From positions 1 through 44,980 of IMG/VR virus record IMGVR_UViG_3300032296_001139: a stretch of DNA of 44,980 nucleotides. One strand, 5' to 3'. The position numbers were made by a program, and so were the translations under genes. Below, in pieces: positions 41,691 through 44,980 of the stretch. The notes under the pieces were generated by a model, which was not told the DNA's origin, did not search any database, and was given only the letters and a program-made list of their open reading frames with translations. Every line of letters starts with the position of its first letter. Within the stretch, counting starts at the first letter, position 1. Origin of the DNA: a virus.

Positions 41691-41729
41691 TACTGCCGAC
41701 TGTCGTCGTCGCCGTGGGTATCGGAGTGT
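41680..41729 (+). repeat. Duplicated early-gene leader segment, copy 2
   Basis: Second copy of the 41,216 segment, TTTCCTACGGGTACTG ... GCCGTGGGTATCGG, ending in GGAGTGT before the ATG at 41,736. It follows the structured element at 41,638. Confidence 0.7.
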
Positions 41730-41735
41730 TTGGCT

Positions 41736-42269
41736 ATGGACTATGTGACATTGTTGGGCTATGTTCGTTCGGGCATGGAAGTTGACGGTCACCTGTGGTA
41801 CGCTCGTGCGGGGCGTACGATTCGTTCCTACGCACGCCGTCACAAGGTGGACTTCGGCACGGTGTGCGGGGTGTTGGCGGTCACCTCGCCTCGTGTCCCT
41901 GTCGCACGCAATGTGCGGCTGACTCGGGCGTGGCTGGAGCACTTCAGCACGGACGGGATGATGCGGGGTGTCCGCACGTCCCTGGTAAACTACCTGATCG
42001 ACGGGCGCATCCGTGGCCTCAAGACAGGCCCGTTTGCGGCGGCCCTGAGTGGGGACGAGGAGGCCATCGTCCTCGACACTTGGATGGCCAAGTGTTTCGG
42101 CGTGGATCAGAAGGTGTTCGGCACGAAGAAGGGTATCGCCGAGTACTCGGCGCACATCCGTGAGTTGGCCCGCATGACGGGGCTGACACCCGCACAGACG
42201 CAGGCCGCCCTGTGGTGCGGGTACATTCGGTCGGTCGGACGTACTCCCGCCGACCTGTCGATGGATTGA
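41736..42269 (+). CDS. DUF7178-like / helical DNA-glycosylase-type fold protein (177 aa)
   Basis: A 177-aa helical, basic protein with ATCGGAGTG before its ATG. Several segments recall a family I know as DUF7178, common in actinobacterial phages and plasmids: YARRHKVDFGTVCGVLAVTS (the 'vCgviAalSP' segment), SPRVPVARNVRLTRAW, FAAALSGDEEAIVLDTWMAK (the 'vDrha' position with an Asp), and LTPAQTQAALWCGYIRSVGR (the 'LTPaQvQAvtWv' end). That family has a predicted helix-hairpin-helix base-excision-glycosylase-like layout; a DNA-binding role is plausible. Remote match by eye only. Followed by a strong terminator. Confidence 0.6.
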   Translation: MDYVTLLGYVRSGMEVDGHLWYARAGRTIRSYARRHKVDFGTVCGVLAVTSPRVPVARNVRLTRAWLEHFSTDGMMRGVRTSLVNYLIDGRIRGLKTGPFAAALSGDEEAIVLDTWMAKCFGVDQKVFGTKKGIAEYSAHIRELARMTGLTPAQTQAALWCGYIRSVGRTPADLSMD

Positions 42270-42280
42270 TTGACGCTCCG

Positions 42281-42314
42281 CTCGGGGTGCGGCGAAAGCC
42301 GTGCCTCGGGTTTT
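42281..42314 (+). terminator. Strong early terminator with GAAA tetraloop
   Basis: A 13-bp stem including five G-U pairs (CTCGGGGTGCGGC at 42,281-42,293 with GCCGTGCCTCGGG at 42,298-42,310), GAAA loop, TTTT tail. It lies 12 nt after the 177-aa gene and would end or reduce the first early transcript. Confidence 0.8.
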
Positions 42315-42337
42315 GACGGACACGCCGTGTGTCTGTC
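42315..42337 (+). other. Stem-loop ahead of the 51-aa gene
   Basis: GACGGACAC (42,315-42,323) pairs with GTGTCTGTC (42,329-42,337; one G-U) around GCCGT. It begins directly after the T-run of the preceding terminator and lies 32 nt before the next ATG. The following CTGTCTGTCTG is a short slippage-prone repeat. Confidence 0.55.
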
Positions 42338-42369
42338 TGTCTGTTGGTTTGTGTACAGGAGTGTATGCT

Positions 42370-42525
42370 ATGCGTTATTCTGAGGCTGAGGTAGGTTTGT
42401 ATTGGGAAGATTGGGAGAGGGTGTTGGCTGACTGCGAGACACGGTACTCGGTCGATGCCGAGACCTTCACCGATGCGGGGATTGTGGATGTGTTGGACAA
42501 CAGACAGGAGGTGTCGCGTGGATGA
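42370..42525 (+). CDS. Small acidic hypothetical protein (51 aa)
   Basis: A 51-aa acidic protein, MRYSEAEVGLYWEDWERVLA followed by a Thr/Asp-rich helix. ATG at 42,370 has ACAGGAGTG 8 nt upstream; another ATG 5 nt earlier is in a different frame. It ends 8 nt inside the next gene and carries that gene's AGGAGG site. No family recognised. Confidence 0.7.
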   Translation: MRYSEAEVGLYWEDWERVLADCETRYSVDAETFTDAGIVDVLDNRQEVSRG

Positions 42526-42766
42526 CGGATTCGACAAGGTTGTGTTATATTTCGATCAGTTTTGGGGCGGATGTGAACACTATCCCAGTGCGGTGCGTGA
42601 GCAGACATACTTCGTAGATGTCTGCGGCCCGTTTCACCCCAGTGATTTTGACATCATCTCCGAGGAGTGCTATGCTCTTGGGTGGGAGGTGAAGTCGGTG
42701 GCCGCCGCCGACAAGTCTGGATACCTGGAGTTTATGTTGATTCCAAGGGAGGATTACGATGGCTGA
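42518..42766 (+). CDS. Small acidic hypothetical protein (82 aa)
   Basis: An 82-aa acidic protein that starts with GTG, preceded by AGGAGG at 7 nt. Rich in aromatic residues and Asp/Glu (KVVLYFDQFWGGCEHYP, TYFVDVCGPFHPSDFD) with a C-terminal part EVKSVAAADKSGYLEFMLIP that reads as strand-helix-strand. Could be a small alpha/beta fold. Not recognised. Overlaps the next gene by 8 nt. Confidence 0.7.
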   Translation: MDDGFDKVVLYFDQFWGGCEHYPSAVREQTYFVDVCGPFHPSDFDIISEECYALGWEVKSVAAADKSGYLEFMLIPREDYDG

Positions 42767-43037
42767 TTGGCATTTCCCTAGTGTCGGTGTGAAAGAGATT
42801 GACATGGATGTGTTCGATGTGTGGGCATCGGGCGACTACCACTGGGATTCTTCAATCGAGGTCGATAACATCGACCAACTGTGGCAAGCCTTTGTAGATG
42901 ACTGCAAGGCCGGAGATCCTGACTATAAATCAGGAGATCCTACGGTGATCTTCGGCGACGATGCCGAGGTGATGACCAAGGCACAGTTTGCAGACGCTGT
43001 GTTGCGTGCTGTTGTTCGTAAGATCTATGACAAATAA
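42759..43037 (+). CDS. Acidic hypothetical protein (92 aa)
   Basis: A 92-aa, strongly acidic protein (Asp-rich: KEIDMDVFDVWASGDYHWDS, IDQLWQAFVDDCKAGDPDY) with a helical end AQFADAVLRAVVRKIYDK. GGGAGG lies before the ATG, inside the preceding gene. High negative charge and small size recall early host-takeover proteins or DNA mimics; that is a guess from charge alone. No family recognised. Confidence 0.72.
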   Translation: MADWHFPSVGVKEIDMDVFDVWASGDYHWDSSIEVDNIDQLWQAFVDDCKAGDPDYKSGDPTVIFGDDAEVMTKAQFADAVLRAVVRKIYDK

Positions 43038-43049
43038 GGAGATGTTAGA

Positions 43050-43265
43050 ATGTACACGGTGAAAAACTATCGTACAAAGAAGGCGATCAAGGAAGACCTG
43101 GCGCAGGGTATCAAGGTCGAGGTGTTCCAACCCAACGCCGACCTGACGGGTGCGACTGTGCCTGACAACGGCACGGTGTACCTGGAGGGGCCGCATTACC
43201 CTGAGCCGCATCGGTGGTACGCCACGGGTAAGATGGTGAACGGCGTGCTTGTTTCGATAAAGTGA
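43050..43265 (+). CDS. Small conserved phage protein (71 aa)
   Basis: A 71-aa protein with AAGGAGAT before its ATG. N-terminus MYTVKNYRTKKAIKEDLAQG then IKVEVFQPN, followed by a beta segment TVYLEGPHYPEPHRWYATG. This 'KnfktKKalKeAv..G..V.vfqPg...........G.v.lEGPHYPePHkWYA' pattern is one I have seen in small proteins of many tailed phages of aquatic bacteria; it has no assigned function. The compact fold is probably beta-rich. Its stop is the first triplet of the structured element at 43,263. Confidence 0.78.
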   Translation: MYTVKNYRTKKAIKEDLAQGIKVEVFQPNADLTGATVPDNGTVYLEGPHYPEPHRWYATGKMVNGVLVSIK

Positions 43266-43310
43266 TTTGACTGTGCCACACATGCGGAATACCATGTGTG
43301 GTGCTTTGTG
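43263..43310 (+). ncRNA. Structured cis-acting leader with GGAATACCAT loop, copy 2
   Basis: CCACACATG (43,276-43,284) pairs with CATGTGTGG (43,293-43,301), a perfect 9-bp stem; loop CGGAATAC, followed by TGCTTTG. Shares flanks GTGATT... and GGAATACCATG...GGTGCTTT with the element at 41,638, while the stem bases differ in compensating pairs. A second hairpin, TGCGGAC with GTCCGTA (about 43,309-43,331), follows before the AGGAG site of the next gene. Confidence 0.62.
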
Positions 43311-43362
43311 CGGACGCATCGTGTGTCCGTAGGTTTGTGTCCTTGTAGCAGGAGTTTGTGTT

Positions 43363-43713
43363 ATGACGTACGCAGATTTGGCTGATGCTCTTGTTCGTGC
43401 TGTCGATCAGGCCCGTGAAGTCTACACCGCCAGCAACTTTCGGCGACACTCGCACCTGGTTGACGGCGGCGGCAACCTGATTGCCTCTGGTTCTGGCCCG
43501 TTCGATACCTACATGTACAAACTTGGTGTGTGTGCCAACACCCTTGCGGTGTGTATTCCCGAGGGCAAGTCCGTGCCTGTCAACCTGATCAGTGCGTGGC
43601 TGTGTATGTTGCCCGAAGGCACGGTGTCTGCCGACACGATGTACAACCTGTCCGTGTCGTCGCAGTATGTCAGCATTCACACAACCAAGGCCAAGGCCGG
43701 AGGTGCTCAGTGA
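43363..43713 (+). CDS. Early hypothetical protein (116 aa)
   Basis: A 116-aa protein with GCAGGAG 8 nt before its ATG. N-terminal helix (LADALVRAVDQAREVYTASN), a Gly-rich turn (DGGGNLIASGSGPFD), then small-residue strands and a Ser/Thr-rich end (YNLSVSSQYVSIHTTKAKAG). Two Cys in GVCANTLAVC could be redox active or structural. No signal peptide. Not recognised. The end overlaps the endolysin start by 4 nt, so the two are co-translated. Confidence 0.72.
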   Translation: MTYADLADALVRAVDQAREVYTASNFRRHSHLVDGGGNLIASGSGPFDTYMYKLGVCANTLAVCIPEGKSVPVNLISAWLCMLPEGTVSADTMYNLSVSSQYVSIHTTKAKAGGAQ

Positions 43714-44111
43714 AACGATACTTTGTGTACTACCTTGCGATCCTGTGCTACGGTGAGCCACACGCTCAGGCACAGCCGTCTGACAAGTTGCTTGACGCGA
43801 TCAAGCAGGTTGAATCGGGCGGACACACAGGTAAGATTGTGGGTGACAACGGTAAGGCCATCGGGCCTTATCAGATTCACAGAAGTTACTGGTTGGATGC
43901 GTGCGCTTATGATCCATCACTCGGATCACGCCCGTATTCCGCCTGCTTCGAGGAAGCGTATGCCCGTAAGGTTGTGGTGGCATACCTGACTCGATACGGC
44001 AAGGGCCGGAATGCTGAGCAACTCGCCCGCATTCACAACGGCGGGCCTCAGGGGTATAAGAAGTCAGCAACTAAACAGTACTGGGTCAAGGTACAGAAGG
44101 AGATGGACTAA
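43710..44111 (+). CDS. Secreted i-type (destabilase) lysozyme-like endolysin (133 aa)
   Basis: A 133-aa protein with a Sec-type signal peptide (MKRYFVYYLAILCYGEPHAQA, cut after about residue 21). The mature part follows invertebrate-type lysozymes: LLDAIKQVESGG (catalytic Glu35), VGDNGKAIGPYQIHRSYWLD (Asp46, 11 residues later, at the place of the second catalytic acid), CFEEAYARKVVVAYLTRY and ARIHNGGPQGYKKSATKQYW. It should cleave the glycan strand of peptidoglycan and be exported by the host Sec system instead of waiting for a holin. GTG start overlapping the previous stop; AGGTG upstream. Early placement resembles T7 gene 3.5 but the enzyme type is unrelated. Confidence 0.82.
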   Translation: MKRYFVYYLAILCYGEPHAQAQPSDKLLDAIKQVESGGHTGKIVGDNGKAIGPYQIHRSYWLDACAYDPSLGSRPYSACFEEAYARKVVVAYLTRYGKGRNAEQLARIHNGGPQGYKKSATKQYWVKVQKEMD

Positions 44112-44353
44112 TGCTAGATGTTCGTGACTTACAGTATGTGGGATTCATGGATCTCGTGGACGGCTTGCCTATGGATGACATCGACGATATACTCCGGTCT
44201 CTCGATGGCGCACACACCTGGGGCGGTGCGGTACACACGCTGATTGATATCCGTGTGTTCTTAGATAATCATAAGGACAGCAAGTGGTACGGCTTTCTTA
44301 CCAACAAACTCAAGCATTACGATTACCATGTTCTAGTTTGTCTTGAATCATAA
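44111..44353 (+). CDS. Small acidic hypothetical protein (80 aa)
   Basis: An 80-aa acidic protein whose ATG shares a base with the endolysin stop; AAGGAGATGG supplies a ribosome site. Reads as a compact helical protein (LQYVGFMDLVDGLPMDDIDD, GGAVHTLIDIRVFLDNHKD). No membrane segment, so it is not a holin partner for the endolysin. An anti-lysozyme or regulatory role is possible only by proximity. Not recognised. Confidence 0.7.
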   Translation: MLDVRDLQYVGFMDLVDGLPMDDIDDILRSLDGAHTWGGAVHTLIDIRVFLDNHKDSKWYGFLTNKLKHYDYHVLVCLES

Positions 44354-44364
44354 GGAGATGAGCG

Positions 44365-44961
44365 ATGAGCAACACACATGACTTCAATGACGGCAACGGC
44401 CCAGTCCCGGCACACCGCCATAGCAACGGCGGAGGCTGGGTAGCAGACACAGCGAAGGTAGACGCAAGCGCATACGTTGGGCCTCATGCGCAGGTCTTCG
44501 GCAATGCGCGTGTCTACGGCTATGCTCAGCTCTACGGCTATGCTCAGCTCTACGGCTATGCTCAGCTCTACGGCAATGCGAGGGTCTACGGCTATGCTCA
44601 GCTCTACGGCAATGCGAGGGTCTACGGCAGTGCGAGGGTCTACGGCAAAGCGGGGGTCTCCGGCGATGCGCAGGTCTTCGGCAATGCATGGGTCTTCGGC
44701 AATGCGCATGTCTACGGCGATGCGAAGGTCTCCGGCGATGCGTGTGTCTTCGGCGATGACAACGCCGCAAAGATCGCTGAACTGACTCGCAAACTCGATG
44801 CACTTCGTAACGAGGTTCGGGCATGGCGTGATTGGGATGCCAACTGTGGCGTTGAATTGCATCCAGATAATATCGAAGGATGTTCGTGCGAAGGCGTGAA
44901 TCGTGTGGAAAATGTGCTGAATGCACGACAAGCCACCGATGCGGCAAAAGGATTGGAGTAA
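44365..44961 (+). CDS. Hexapeptide-repeat left-handed beta-helix protein (198 aa)
   Basis: A 198-aa protein with AAGGAGATGA before its ATG. Residues 46-129 are fourteen hexapeptides of the types GNARVY, GYAQLY and GDAKVS, with a further partial turn. The small residue-aliphatic pattern every six residues is that of left-handed beta-helices, giving about five turns of 18 residues. The N-terminal 25 residues are His/Gly/Asn-rich. Residues 132-160 (NAAKIAELTRKLDALRNEVR) form a coiled coil, so the protein is likely a trimer or dimer. No active-site His typical of acyltransferases is seen, so a scaffold or binding role is more likely than an enzyme. Unlike pentapeptide Qnr proteins it is not a DNA mimic by sequence. 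Confidence 0.82.
   Translation: MSNTHDFNDGNGPVPAHRHSNGGGWVADTAKVDASAYVGPHAQVFGNARVYGYAQLYGYAQLYGYAQLYGNARVYGYAQLYGNARVYGSARVYGKAGVSGDAQVFGNAWVFGNAHVYGDAKVSGDACVFGDDNAAKIAELTRKLDALRNEVRAWRDWDANCGVELHPDNIEGCSCEGVNRVENVLNARQATDAAKGLE
44500..44751. repeat. Fourteen in-frame 18-bp tandem repeats
   Basis: Fourteen uninterrupted units of the type GGCAATGCGAGGGTCTAC. Units 2, 3, 4 and 6 are identical (GGCTATGCTCAGCTCTAC) and units 5 and 7 are identical, so the array has been copied recently and probably varies in length between relatives. All units keep the frame. Confidence 0.9.
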
Positions 44962-44964
44962 CAA

Positions 44965-44980
44965 ATGAATCACCGACACC
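44965..44980 (+). CDS. 5' start of the 35-aa protein that continues at position 1
   Basis: ATG at 44,965 followed by five codons and one base (MNHRH), with TTGGAGTAAC upstream as a ribosome site. It continues in frame at base 1 to the TGA at 90-92. See the entry at 1-92. Confidence 0.78.

Noticed and set aside
41370-42323. Long minus-strand frame (317 codons) over the 122-aa and 177-aa genes
   Set aside because: Spans two genes and their shared leader, His/Arg/Pro-rich composition typical of antisense shadows, no start signal.
44500-44751. Tandem 18-bp repeats as a non-coding satellite or CRISPR
   Set aside because: No spacers; all units are in frame and give a regular hexapeptide pattern inside a gene with a good ribosome site.
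44323-44979. Minus-strand frame of 218 codons over the hexapeptide gene
   Set aside because: An 18-bp repeat without stop codons in one antisense frame keeps that frame open automatically; the + strand frame has the ribosome site and a known fold pattern.
1-44980. Temperate phage or prophage
   Set aside because: No integrase, excisionase, repressor or att-like repeat seen; full T7-type lytic gene set.

Overview
The window is best read as the whole genome of a strictly lytic T7-like podovirus (Autographiviridae-type). All supported genes are on the + strand and they follow the T7 order: single-subunit RNA polymerase, ssDNA-binding protein, junction endonuclease, primase-helicase, family A DNA polymerase, 5'-3' exonuclease, portal, scaffold, capsid, two tail-tube proteins, three internal core proteins, tail fibre, lysis genes and terminase. 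The last 16 bases and the first 92 bases join in frame into one 35-codon gene. The sequence is therefore a circularised complete genome opened at an arbitrary point, and the physical ends probably lie in the gene-free stretch 39,590-40,485. I found no integrase, repressor, tRNA or CRISPR. A lipoprotein signal, a Sec-type signal peptide on the lysozyme, strong Shine-Dalgarno sites and a consensus sigma70 promoter suggest a Gram-negative-type bacterial host. Thymidylate synthase ThyX, a class II ribonucleotide reductase and a calcineurin-like phosphoesterase resemble marine T7-like phages, but the host cannot be named from this sequence.

Layout in probable linear order. (1) 39,590-40,485: terminase terminator, a 20-bp AT palindrome, an array of imperfect dyads spaced about 31 bp apart, then a TTGACA/TATACT promoter with an A-rich upstream tract. 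(2) Early region, 40,486 through 44,980/1 to 1,452: about 17 small genes, mostly unknown. They include a DUF7178-like protein, an i-type-lysozyme-like endolysin and a hexapeptide beta-helix protein. Several are preceded by stem-loops, and two of these leaders are paralogous with compensatory base changes. (3) 1,441-3,558: a candidate phage promoter, an AT-rich repeat block that could be an origin, and a small cassette ending in an SGNH-hydrolase-like protein and a terminator. (4) 3,577-16,237: RNA polymerase, nucleotide metabolism and replication. (5) 16,238-34,409: virion morphogenesis, including a 2,148-residue gp16-position protein. (6) 34,490-39,589: tail fibre, candidate unimolecular spanin, candidate holin, and small and large terminase.

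A 40-nt element that contains no other annotated motif occurs three times (1441, 16242, 34398), once at the head of each of blocks 3/4, 5 and 6. It is the best candidate for the promoter recognised by the phage polymerase. The expected programme is: host RNA polymerase reads the early block from 40,383, then the phage polymerase made from 3,991 drives three downstream units. Host nucleotides are recycled by NrdJ, ThyX and the dATP/dGTP-diphosphohydrolase-like protein to feed the replisome. Packaging and lysis genes come last, except the endolysin, which sits in the early block.
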